Assembly: GCA_022706175.1 (NCBI GenBank)
Contig: JAKJDB010000133.1
Span: 1-7,036, forward strand
DNA: 7,036 nucleotides
Origin: Candidatus Zhuqueibacterota bacterium
Lineage (GTDB): Bacteria > KSB1 > UBA2214
Reading direction: 5' to 3'
Below the pieces are notes generated by a model. That model did no database searches. It saw only the letters and a list, made by a program, of their open reading frames with translations, and had not been told where the DNA came from. The translations under genes and the position numbers were made by a program. Shown here in pieces: positions 1-4,989 of the stretch; position 1 is the stretch's first letter; each line of letters opens with the position of its first letter.

Positions 1-2
1 TT

Positions 3-398
3 TCCGCTGATGCCACCGATCGTCTGCAGGGCGCCGTAATCCGGTTCAGAATCGACAACCATTTGCCTCTGGGCGGCGCCGTGCACCTGCGCCTGGCCGA
101 TGCCCTGGCGCGCCTGTATGATAGACCGAACGTTATTCTCGGCCCGATCCAGCTGCCGGCCGCTGCGGTGGATGCGGCCGGCCGCGTGTCAGCGGCCCGA
201 CATATCGAAACCTCCCTGGAGTTGAACGAAGAAGAGTTGGCGCTTTTTAAAAATACCGGCATGGACTTGAAACCGGTCTTTATCGCCACTGAATTAAGCC
301 TGGACGGCAGCAATGGTCAGGAACGCCAGATTTTCGGCGAGGACTATATCAAGGTGCAGGCGCTGCTCACATTGAAGGTTTTAGTGAGCGAGGAGTGA
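3..398 (+). CDS. Unrecognised protein, C-terminal part (5' truncated)
   Basis: The reading frame is open from the left edge to TGA at 396-398, giving 131 visible residues; the true start lies outside the window. A TTG at 63 could be read as a start, but the frame stays open upstream with plausible protein sequence, so I treat it as internal. The visible part alternates short hydrophobic strands (VIRFRID, VNP-free NVILGPIQLP, YIKVQALLTLKVLV) with polar turns, and has no clear membrane helix or catalytic motif. It looks like a beta-rich domain, possibly surface or envelope located, but that is inference. It lacks the RGCIG-type signature expected of AMMECR1 and shows no Memo-like histidine pattern. 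Its stop is separated by one base from the ATG of the next gene, so the two are almost certainly co-transcribed and translationally coupled. Function unknown. Confidence 0.7.
   Translation, partial: SADATDRLQGAVIRFRIDNHLPLGGAVHLRLADALARLYDRPNVILGPIQLPAAAVDAAGRVSAARHIETSLELNEEELALFKNTGMDLKPVFIATELSLDGSNGQERQIFGEDYIKVQALLTLKVLVSEE
390..395 (+). promoter_or_regulatory. Ribosome binding site of the AmrS gene
   Basis: GAGGAG lies inside the last codons of the upstream gene, 4 nt before the ATG at 400. It fixes the AmrS start and supports translational coupling. Confidence 0.75.
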
Positions 399-399
399 T

Positions 400-1401
400 A
401 TGAAAGAGGCGCAATTTTATACCGCTCTGGAAGGGGGCAACGTAATCTGTCAATTATGTCCGCACGCCTGCAAACCGGCGGATGGCAAGGTGGGCGTGTG
501 CGGCGTTCGGCAGAATCTCGGCGGCGTGCTCTATTCGCTGGTTTACGAAAAGGCGGCCGCGGTGCATGTGGATCCCATCGAAAAAAAACCGCTGTTCCAT
601 GTTTATCCCGGATCCGCAAGTTTTTCAATCGCCACCATGGGCTGCAATTTCCATTGCCGGTTCTGCCAGAACCATGATCTTTCTCAGGTGCATGGCGAGC
701 CGGCCGGTCAACCGCTGACCAGCCGGCAGGTGGTGGATGCCGCCGTGTCGCGGGGATGCCGGACCATCGCCTGCACGTACACCGAACCGACGGTCTATTT
801 CGAGTACGCTTTAGAGATCGCTCAGTTGGCCAAGGCGGAAGGGATGGCCACAGTATTTGTGACCAACGGTTATATTAACGAAGCGCCGTTGCGGGAGCTG
901 GCGCCTTTTCTCGCCGCGGCCAACGTCGATTTGAAAGGCTGGAACAGAGATTTTTATCGTCGTGTGATCGGCGGTGATCGCGACAGTGTGCTGGCCACCC
1001 TCAAGGTGATGAAGCAGCTGGGCGTGTGGGTGGAGGTGACCACCCTGCTGGTGCCGGATCAGATCGTCGAGACCGATCTGCAGGAGATCGCCCGTTTTAT
1101 CCGTCAGGAGCTGGGGGCTGAGACGCCCTGGCACATCAGCCGGTATCATCCTGATTATCAGTACACGCAGACGCCCGCCACGCCGCTGTCCCTGCTGCAG
1201 CGCGGCCGCGAGATCGGCTTGGCGGCCGGTTTACGGTATGTGTACAGCGGCAATATTCCCGGGGATGAAGGCGAGCACACCTATTGTCCGCAGTGCGGCA
1301 AAAAGGTGATCGAACGTTACGGTTTTCAGATTACGGCGTATCATGTGCACAACGGCGGCTGCCGTTTTTGCGGCGCGGTGTTGGACGGTGTCGGACTCTG
1401 A
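400..1401 (+). CDS. amrS: AmmeMemoRadiSam-system radical SAM enzyme (AmrS-like)
   Basis: This 333-residue protein is a radical S-adenosylmethionine enzyme of the AmrS group, formerly called pyruvate-formate-lyase-activating-like. Three regions are visible. An N-terminal Cys cluster (C17, C20, C24, C34, in CxLCPHxC and GVCGVR) is followed by the family signature DPIEKKPLFHVYPGS at 58-72. The radical SAM core has CxxxCxxC at C82, C86 and C89 for the 4Fe-4S cluster, then YTEPT and VTNGY segments typical of the barrel. A C-terminal rubredoxin-like ribbon has C296/C299 and C321/C324, probably metal binding. The length fits full-length AmrS. AmrS usually sits with AMMECR1 and Memo homologues, and the reaction of that system is not established as far as I know. 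Neither partner is visible here; the neighbours are an unknown protein upstream and a membrane methyltransferase downstream. All cluster cysteines are present, so it should be functional. Confidence 0.9.
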   Translation: MKEAQFYTALEGGNVICQLCPHACKPADGKVGVCGVRQNLGGVLYSLVYEKAAAVHVDPIEKKPLFHVYPGSASFSIATMGCNFHCRFCQNHDLSQVHGEPAGQPLTSRQVVDAAVSRGCRTIACTYTEPTVYFEYALEIAQLAKAEGMATVFVTNGYINEAPLRELAPFLAAANVDLKGWNRDFYRRVIGGDRDSVLATLKVMKQLGVWVEVTTLLVPDQIVETDLQEIARFIRQELGAETPWHISRYHPDYQYTQTPATPLSLLQRGREIGLAAGLRYVYSGNIPGDEGEHTYCPQCGKKVIERYGFQITAYHVHNGGCRFCGAVLDGVGL

Positions 1402-1458
1402 GTATTCGCAAAGCCGTGAACGCTGGTTATACATGTAATCACTTTATAGGGGGTGCCT

Positions 1459-2004
1459 ATGAAATGCGTTCTGTTTCTGCTCCTTACAGGTGTGTTTGTT
1501 TTCATGTCGTGGGATTCTTTGACCCGGCCGCGTTCTCATGGTTTTTATCGATTTTACGCCTGGGAGTTCATGCTGGGATTGTTTCTGCTCAACGTTTCCT
1601 TTTGGTTCAAGACTCCCCTTAGCCGGCCTCAGCAGCTCTCCTGGGCGCTGTTAGTTCTCTCCGCCGTCGTCGCGTTGTGCGGGTTTCTGCAATTGCGTCG
1701 TATGGGTAAAGCGGATCCGCGCCGCGACGATGCGTCGCTGGTTCCTTTTGAAAAAACCACCGTGCTGGTTGCGTCGGGCATTTACCGCTACATCCGTCAT
1801 CCGATGTATGGTTCGCTGGTGTGGTTGACCTGGGGCATTTTCTTCAAACGGATATCTTCGGCCGGCCTGGTTCTGGCGGCAACGGCCACGTTTTTTCTTC
1901 TTCTGACGGCGTTGTGCGAAGAGCAAGAAAACGTGCGCTATTTCGGCGAACCTTACCGGGAGTATATGAAAAAGACCAAACGGTTCATCCCTTTTTTGTT
2001 TTGA
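1459..2004 (+). CDS. Membrane methyltransferase, isoprenylcysteine/phospholipid methyltransferase type
   Basis: The protein has 181 residues. I chose ATG at 1459 over the in-frame GTG at 1453 because an AGGGGGT ribosome binding site (1448-1454) precedes the ATG and would overlap the GTG. It is a multi-pass membrane protein: hydrophobic stretches occur near residues 2-16, 33-50, 60-80, 110-125 and 130-150. The C-terminal half carries the family signature: GIYRYIRHPMYGS (Arg-His-Pro-x-Tyr, associated with S-adenosylmethionine binding) and then EEQENVRYFGEPYREYMKKTKRFIPFLF, with the conserved Glu pair, FG..Y..Y and final IP. Members of this superfamily methylate isoprenylcysteine, phospholipids or other lipid-like acceptors; the substrate here cannot be inferred. 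It lies 57 nt after AmrS on the same strand, possibly in one transcription unit. Confidence 0.8.
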   Translation: MKCVLFLLLTGVFVFMSWDSLTRPRSHGFYRFYAWEFMLGLFLLNVSFWFKTPLSRPQQLSWALLVLSAVVALCGFLQLRRMGKADPRRDDASLVPFEKTTVLVASGIYRYIRHPMYGSLVWLTWGIFFKRISSAGLVLAATATFFLLLTALCEEQENVRYFGEPYREYMKKTKRFIPFLF

Positions 2005-2250
2005 AATAACCGTCTTTCAGGATCATTTTTTTTCTGCAGCGCTGATGTGATGATCCGCAGATGGCGAAGATGGGCGCTGATAAGATCAGCGGCCTACCGG
2101 CAGATGATTTATTCGCAGGTCACTGCGAAAAGGCGCTGAGGAGAAAACAGGTTATACTTTACAAAGCAGTAACTCGTGTAAAAAAATCTTTGTTTTTTTG
2201 CGTAAATGTATTACCTTTTTGCCGTAATAGTAATACGATCGGAGGTGTGC
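2005..2250. other. Intergenic spacer with three inverted repeats
   Basis: No credible gene is present. The spacer contains GGATCAT (2020-2026) paired with ATGATCC (2050-2056); a tight hairpin CGCTGAT (2075-2081) / ATCAGCG (2085-2091) with a 3-nt loop; and a tight hairpin TTCGCAG (2112-2118) / CTGCGAA (2123-2129) with a 4-nt loop. GCGCTGA recurs at 2039, 2074 and 2133. Neither tight hairpin is followed by a T-run on the + strand, so these are not ordinary intrinsic terminators. The right part is AT-rich and leads into the toxin-antitoxin operon. Confidence 0.6.
2208..2236 (+). promoter_or_regulatory. Possible operator of the toxin-antitoxin operon
   Basis: TATTAC (2209-2214) and GTAATA (2224-2229) are perfect inverted half-sites separated by 9 bp. 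A further GTAATAC at 2230-2236 is the exact complement of GTATTAC at 2208-2214. The cluster sits just upstream of the antitoxin ribosome binding site, where ribbon-helix-helix antitoxins usually bind to autoregulate. I found no convincing -35/-10 pair, so the promoter itself is not placed. Confidence 0.4.
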
Positions 2251-2490
2251 ATGGATACCTTAACTCTTAAAATTCCAGAAGCCCTTAAAACTAAGCTCAA
2301 TCGGTATGCCAAACAAAAAGGACTGAGCAGATCTGAAATTGTTCGTAAGGCATTAGCGGATTTTTTTTCAAAGGGTGATGTACGACTCAATGGCGCTTTT
2401 ATTGATTTTTCCGAGGACTTGGCAGGCAGTGTGGAAGGGCCGTCGGAGCTCTCCACAAATAAAAAATATTTCGACGGGTATGGCCAATGA
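2251..2490 (+). CDS. Ribbon-helix-helix (CopG/MetJ-type) antitoxin
   Basis: The protein has 79 residues. ATG at 2251 is chosen because GGAGGTG (2241-2247) sits at ideal spacing; the frame is open further upstream but without a ribosome binding site. The N-terminal half is a ribbon-helix-helix DNA-binding fold: a beta strand TLTLKIPEAL (3-12), helix 1 around KTKLNRYAKQKG (13-24), the turn LSRSE, and helix 2 EIVRKALADFF (29-39). The tail DLAGSVEGPSELSTNKKYFDGYGQ (56-79, shown here in parts: DLAGSVEGP, ELSTN, GYG) matches the toxin-binding tail common in antitoxins paired with PIN toxins. Its last codon overlaps the toxin start (ATGA, 2487-2490), the classic coupled arrangement. Expected role: neutralise the PIN RNase and repress the operon. 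The gene is AT-richer than the chromosomal genes on either side, suggesting acquisition by transfer. Confidence 0.85.
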   Translation: MDTLTLKIPEALKTKLNRYAKQKGLSRSEIVRKALADFFSKGDVRLNGAFIDFSEDLAGSVEGPSELSTNKKYFDGYGQ

Positions 2491-2912
2491 AAAGCAAAAA
2501 GGTTATTATCGATACAGGACCTCTTGTAGCTTTTTTAAATAAGCGTGACACCTATCATGATTGGGCTTACTCTCAGTTTTCACTTTTAGCTCCTCCGTTC
2601 ATCACCTGTGAAGCTGTTTTATCAGAAGCATGCTTTTTGCTGCGAAATTTTCATAACGGGCCGAAAAATATCTTAGAACTCGTAGATAGAGGCTTAATCA
2701 TTCTCCCCTTTAATCTTGAATTAGAATCGAAAGCTATAATTCAATTATTAGAAAAGTACGAAAATATCCCCATGTCATTAGCTGATGGGTGTCTTGTTCG
2801 GTTGTCAGAACAAATATCAGACAGCATAATATGTACTTTAGATGGCGATTTTAGCATTTATAAACGCAATAAAAGGGAAATTATCCCTCTAATAATCCCT
2901 GATACTATATAA
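2487..2912 (+). CDS. PIN-domain toxin (VapC-like RNase)
   Basis: This 141-residue protein is the size of a single PIN domain. The acidic residues expected to hold the catalytic metal are present: D9 in VIIDTGPLVAFL, E47 in CEAVLSEACFLL, D100 in MSLADGCLVRL, and D119/D121 in TLDGDFSIY. The family acts as a Mg2+-dependent RNase on tRNA, rRNA or mRNA and is held inactive by its antitoxin; the RNA target cannot be told from sequence. The start codon overlaps the antitoxin stop by 4 nt. No truncation is seen, so the pair looks intact. Low GC and rare-for-neighbours codons (many AAA, TTA, ATA) mark it as accessory. No terminator is visible after its TAA; the palindromic repeat array begins within a few bases. 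Confidence 0.87.
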   Translation: MKSKKVIIDTGPLVAFLNKRDTYHDWAYSQFSLLAPPFITCEAVLSEACFLLRNFHNGPKNILELVDRGLIILPFNLELESKAIIQLLEKYENIPMSLADGCLVRLSEQISDSIICTLDGDFSIYKRNKREIIPLIIPDTI

Positions 2913-2913
2913 T

Positions 2914-3035
2914 TGCGCAGGGCGAGGAATCTATCGACGAACAGCTCATTCCTTTCACCGGTTCAGTCCGTCGCTGGATCCTTCGGCGCTCATAATCTAA
3001 AAGCAGATGCAGCAGTTTGCTTTTTTGCTCCTCAG
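2914..3035. repeat. MITE-like palindromic repeat, copy 1 (5' truncated, interrupted by the IS)
   Basis: From 2921 to 3035 this stretch aligns with 4617-4733 with about nine substitutions and a 2-nt gap. Shared landmarks are GGCGAGGAATCTATCGACGA, TCGCTGGATCCTTCGGCGCT and the tail TTTGCTTTTTTG. The outer left part of the element, about 50 bp, is missing. On the right it stops at CTCAG (3031-3035), in the middle of the right terminal inverted repeat. The missing piece (GAAGACA, for expected GATGACA) is found at 4545-4551, on the far side of the insertion sequence. Confidence 0.85.
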
Positions 3036-3038
3036 TTC

Positions 3039-3051
3039 CTATATTGAAAAT
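3039..3051 (+). repeat. Left subterminal inverted repeat of the IS
   Basis: CTATATTGAAAAT, the perfect complement of 4529-4541. It sits 3 nt inside the inferred left end, or 5 nt counting the AG core. It also contains TATATT (3040-3045), which can act as a -10 box when the ends are joined. Confidence 0.85.
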
Positions 3052-3116
3052 GCCTCCTCGCTGTAGTATATTAGATTAACCACCATCTAAATACAAAGCA
3101 CAGTCAAGGAGGCATT
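3049..3116 (+). promoter_or_regulatory. Inverted repeat that can mask the transposase ribosome binding site
   Basis: AATGCCTCCT (3049-3058) is the exact complement of AGGAGGCATT (3107-3116), the stretch holding the Shine-Dalgarno sequence of the transposase and ending directly at its ATG (3117). In a transcript entering from outside the element, this 10-bp stem would close off translation initiation. Such masking is a known way for insertion sequences to stop read-through transcripts making transposase. A transcript starting near 3052 would keep about 7 of the 10 pairs. Confidence 0.65.
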
Positions 3117-4184
3117 ATGAAACTGTACAAGAAAAATACGGAATTTGTCCAAGACAAACAAGTTTTTTGTGGTATAGATGTTCATGATAAACAATGGACA
3201 TTAGCCTTTTTTTGTGATGGTGAAATCGTGGAAACCATTCAGACACAACCCTATTATAAAGCATTGCTAAATCGTCTTGCCAATTATCAAAGCGCTCGAA
3301 AAATCAGCTTTGTTTATGAAGCTGGCTTTAGCGGATTTGTTCTTTATCGGCAATTATCCAAAGACGGCTATTCCTGTATAGTTACACCGCCAAGCCGCAT
3401 CGTCAAGACAGATCAAAAAGTAAAGACGGATAAACGCGACGCGACGAAACTAGCTATGTTGCTTTCAGCTCACTTGCTCAAAGCTGTAACCGTGCCACCC
3501 GTAGATGTGGAAGCTGATCGGAGTATCGTGCGACGGCACGATCAACTGGTAAAAAGCCAGACACGATCCAAGAATCATATCAACTCGTTTTTAAAGCTGC
3601 ATGACCTCAAACCACCGGCAGACATAAAAGCCCGCTGGACGAAAAAACATCTGGCTTGGTTGGCCCATATCTCTTTTGATCAACCTGCACACGAATTTAC
3701 CTTCAAACAACTACTCAACAATTACTGCACCATCAGAAAAGAAATCAAAGAAACGTTGCTTTTTCTTCGAAAATTGTCCAGAGATCCGCGCTATCAAGAA
3801 AATTATCAAATTGTCACTTCTGTAAAAGGCGTCGGCCTGATTACGGGTATGACCTTCCTTCTTGAATTGTTTGATATGTCTCGTTTCTCGAATGTCAATA
3901 AATTCTCGAGTTTTATGGGCCTGACGCCCTCCCAATTCTCCAGCGGCGATCATGTGCGATTAGGGCATATCACCCGAGAAGGAAATGACCATTTACGCCG
4001 CGTATTAGTGGAAAGCAGTTGGACCGTTATTCGCTATGATCCCATTTTGCGTGAAAAATATTTGCGTCTTCGTGCTCGTGGTGTTAACGGTAAAAAAGCC
4101 ATTGTGGCGGTTGCCAGGACTCTGGCTGTTCGTTTGCGTCGATGCTTACTGGATAAAACGCCATATATGGTAGGCATCGATTAA
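3117..4184 (+). CDS. IS110/IS1111-family transposase (DEDD recombinase)
   Basis: This 355-residue protein is full length for the family. The N-terminal RuvC-like DEDD domain shows D21 in FCGIDVHDKQ, E68 in FVYEAGFSG, and D105 and D108 in KTDKRDATK. A helical linker follows around 125-230. The C-terminal Tnp domain begins with SVKGVGLITG and contains FMGLTPSQFSSGDHVRLGHI then TREGNDHLRRVLVESSW; S276 in the SSG motif is the likely catalytic serine known from this family. The enzyme works as a complex with an RNA encoded in the element that pairs with both target and donor DNA. The start ATG at 3117 follows AAGGAGG (3106-3112). There is no frameshift or internal stop and all catalytic residues are present, so it should be active. 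Codon use is AT-richer than the flanking chromosomal genes. Confidence 0.92.
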   Translation: MKLYKKNTEFVQDKQVFCGIDVHDKQWTLAFFCDGEIVETIQTQPYYKALLNRLANYQSARKISFVYEAGFSGFVLYRQLSKDGYSCIVTPPSRIVKTDQKVKTDKRDATKLAMLLSAHLLKAVTVPPVDVEADRSIVRRHDQLVKSQTRSKNHINSFLKLHDLKPPADIKARWTKKHLAWLAHISFDQPAHEFTFKQLLNNYCTIRKEIKETLLFLRKLSRDPRYQENYQIVTSVKGVGLITGMTFLLELFDMSRFSNVNKFSSFMGLTPSQFSSGDHVRLGHITREGNDHLRRVLVESSWTVIRYDPILREKYLRLRARGVNGKKAIVAVARTLAVRLRRCLLDKTPYMVGID

Positions 4185-4321
4185 ATCCGTATTCTCAGTA
4201 CGCGAAAGTACTTGATTCCTTCTTGGCAACCGCGAGTCTTCCATAAAGCGTTGTTTCATTAGTTGCGCCTTTGTCCTCAGTATGCGGTGTCAAGATTGTT
4301 ACTTTCGAAAAGAGAACCTGC

Positions 4322-4340
4322 GGCCGGTTTTTACCGGACC
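4322..4340 (+). other. Hairpin between the target and donor guides
   Basis: CCGGT (4324-4328) pairs with ACCGG (4333-4337) around a TTTT loop. Two further G-C pairs form beyond a bulged A at 4338. It separates the putative target-binding and donor-binding parts of the bridge RNA. Confidence 0.6.
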
Positions 4341-4409
4341 ACGAATAGAAGAATGGCATTAACAGGTCTTGCGCGTACTAAAAAATACCCCCCAATGCAA
4401 ACTCGCCGA

Positions 4410-4434
4410 GACCGGTCTCTTTTTGAGATCGGTC
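4410..4434 (+). other. Strong hairpin inside the donor-binding part of the bridge RNA
   Basis: GACCGGTCTC (4410-4419) pairs over all 10 positions, with one G-T wobble, with GAGATCGGTC (4425-4434) around a loop of five T. It lies between the left donor guide (4345-4351) and right donor guide (4440-4444), as expected for a donor-binding loop capped by a stem. It is not a terminator, since no T-run follows. Confidence 0.65.
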
Positions 4435-4525
4435 GAAGCGAACTATCTAAGGGTGAGGTTATATGCTAAAACTATCATTTTATCAGATTAGAAAATGCCG
4501 CTTAATAATAATCTCGAAAATTCCC

Positions 4526-4544
4526 TTGATTTTCAATATAGAAG
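4526..4544 (+). promoter_or_regulatory. Outward -35 box at the right end, half of a circle-junction promoter
   Basis: TTGATT at 4526-4531 points out of the element. If the ends join in a circle with one AG core, 13 bp from here (4532-4544) plus 4 bp from the left end (3036-3039) give a 17-bp spacer to TATATT (3040-3045). That is a near-consensus promoter driving the transposase. Junction promoters of this kind are known in IS110-family and other circle-forming elements. Confidence 0.55.
4529..4541 (+). repeat. Right subterminal inverted repeat of the IS
   Basis: ATTTTCAATATAG, the perfect complement of 3039-3051. It is followed by A and the AG core before the host repeat resumes. Confidence 0.85.
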
Positions 4545-4551
4545 GAAGACA
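4545..4551. repeat. Displaced right tip of repeat copy 1
   Basis: GAAGACA corresponds to GATGACA at the right terminus of copy 2 (4734-4740), with one substitution. It continues into the same 11-bp spacer AGATTACAGTT (4552-4562) that follows copy 2. This is the far half of the repeat that the insertion sequence split. Confidence 0.75.
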
Positions 4552-4562
4552 AGATTACAGTT

Positions 4563-4740
4563 TGTCATTCCGAGCCTGCAACCCCGTATTCCAACCATCC
4601 GGATGCAGTCGCGAAGGGCGAGGAATCTATCGACGAACAACTCTTATTCCTTTCACAGGTTCAGTTCGTCGCTGGATCCTTCGGCGCTCATAGTCTAAAA
4701 GTAGACGCAGCCGTTTGCTTTTTTGCGCCTCAGGATGACA
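4563..4740. repeat. MITE-like palindromic repeat, copy 2 (complete)
   Basis: A 178-bp element. Its ends are imperfect inverted repeats: TGTCATTCCGAG (4563-4574) against CTCAGGATGACA (4729-4740), complementary at 10 of 12 positions. Inside is a second palindrome, CGACGAAC (4630-4637) with GTTCGTCG (4664-4671), flanked by partly complementary GAGGAATCT and GGATCCTTC. The whole unit could fold into a long interrupted hairpin. No protein is plausibly encoded; short open frames here are by-products of the repeat. The TGTCATTCCGAG...GAGGAATCT theme resembles dispersed intergenic repeats seen in many bacterial genomes, but I cannot assign a named family. Confidence 0.75.
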
Positions 4741-4763
4741 AGATTACAGTTTGTCCTTCCGAG
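4741..4763. repeat. Spacer plus left tip of a third repeat copy (truncated)
   Basis: AGATTACAGTT (4741-4751) repeats the spacer at 4552-4562, and TGTCCTTCCGAG (4752-4763) repeats the left terminus of copy 2 with one change. Similarity then stops. The 27-bp segments 4548-4574 and 4737-4763 are direct repeats 189 bp apart, so the elements were in tandem. Confidence 0.75.
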
Positions 4764-4989
4764 TAACAAACCTTTAAAAATGGGCGTCCTTTTCGTGTGC
4801 TGCAGCTTTACTCGCAACGACCGTCTTTTGTACATTATTTGGTGAACAACGCCTCATGGGCGTTTGTTGCTCGAATAGGCCGGATTCGTCTGCCGTCCAT
4901 ACCTTTCTCCGCACGAATCTTTTGCATCCTTGGCAAATCTTTACTATATTTTCCCGCCAATCATTCCCCAACCATTACAAAGGGACGCT
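4764..4989 (+). promoter_or_regulatory. Leader of the nucleoside/nucleobase transport operon
   Basis: No gene is supported here. A stable hairpin occurs at 4845-4868 (AACAACGCC against GGCGTT-TGTT with one bulged T, loop TCATG). A weak promoter candidate is TTGCAT (4922-4927), 17 bp, TATATT (4945-4950), which would start transcription near 4957, downstream of that hairpin. AAAGGGA (4979-4985) is the likely ribosome binding site for the ATG at 4990. I recognise no known riboswitch. Confidence 0.4.

Larger units (their letters stand above)
4190..4450 (+). ncRNA. Probable bridge RNA (seekRNA) of the IS
   Basis: This is the 3' non-coding region of the element, where IS1111-group members encode their guide RNA. 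Apparent guides are: TCCTCAG (4274-4280), identical to the target flank 3029-3035 and ending at the AG core; ATAGAAG (4345-4351), identical to the right end of the element at 4538-4544 and also ending at the core; and GAACT (4440-4444), the reverse complement of the left junction AGTTC (3034-3038). A right-target guide is weaker: CCT at 4317-4319. Hairpins lie between the guides as expected: 4197-4212; 4298-4317 (GTT-CTTT / AAAG-AAC); 4322-4340 (GG-CCGGT, TTTT loop); and a 10-bp stem 4410-4434 with a TTTTT loop and one G-T pair. The ends and the promoter are not determined. Confidence 0.65.
3036..4544 (+). mobile_element. IS110-family insertion sequence, IS1111 group, apparently intact
   Basis: About 1.5 kb. 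The borders come from comparing the split repeat copy 1 with the uninterrupted copy 2. Left of the element the repeat ends CTC-AG (3031-3035); right of it the repeat resumes after AG at 4543-4544 with GAAGAC, against CTC-AG-GATGAC in copy 2. This implies a shared AG core dinucleotide. Just inside are 13-bp perfect subterminal inverted repeats, CTATATTGAAAAT (3039-3051) and its complement (4529-4541). Subterminal repeats, a DEDD transposase and a long 3' non-coding region are known hallmarks of the IS1111 group. The contents in order are a short leader, the transposase gene, a probable bridge RNA and an AT-rich right end. Borders are accurate to a few bases, since the core can be assigned to either side. 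Confidence 0.8.

Noticed and set aside
1978..2033. Possible terminator after the methyltransferase (ACGGTT/AACCGT stem, then eight T)
   Set aside because: The loop is 22 nt and several bases separate the stem from the T-run; this is not a convincing intrinsic terminator.
2061..2270. Small open frame upstream of the antitoxin
   Set aside because: It runs through two perfect hairpins and overlaps the antitoxin start in another frame; no ribosome binding site and no recognisable sequence.
4291..4297. CAAGATT in the IS non-coding region matches CAAGATT in the right target flank (4550-4556)
   Set aside because: It is in the same orientation as the target, whereas a right-target guide should be the reverse complement, and it is not anchored at the core. 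A chance 7-nt match somewhere in the flank is plausible.
4463..4698. Short open frames across the IS right end and palindromic repeat
   Set aside because: They run through the inverted repeat and the IS border, have no ribosome binding site and no protein-like pattern.
4548..4763. Direct repeats considered as a CRISPR-like array
   Set aside because: The repeats are few and 189 bp apart, and the sequence between them is itself a palindromic element.
4930..4989. TTG at 4930 as an alternative start for the nucleoside transporter
   Set aside because: No ribosome binding site precedes it, the extension is Pro-rich and atypical, and it would overlap the candidate -10 region.
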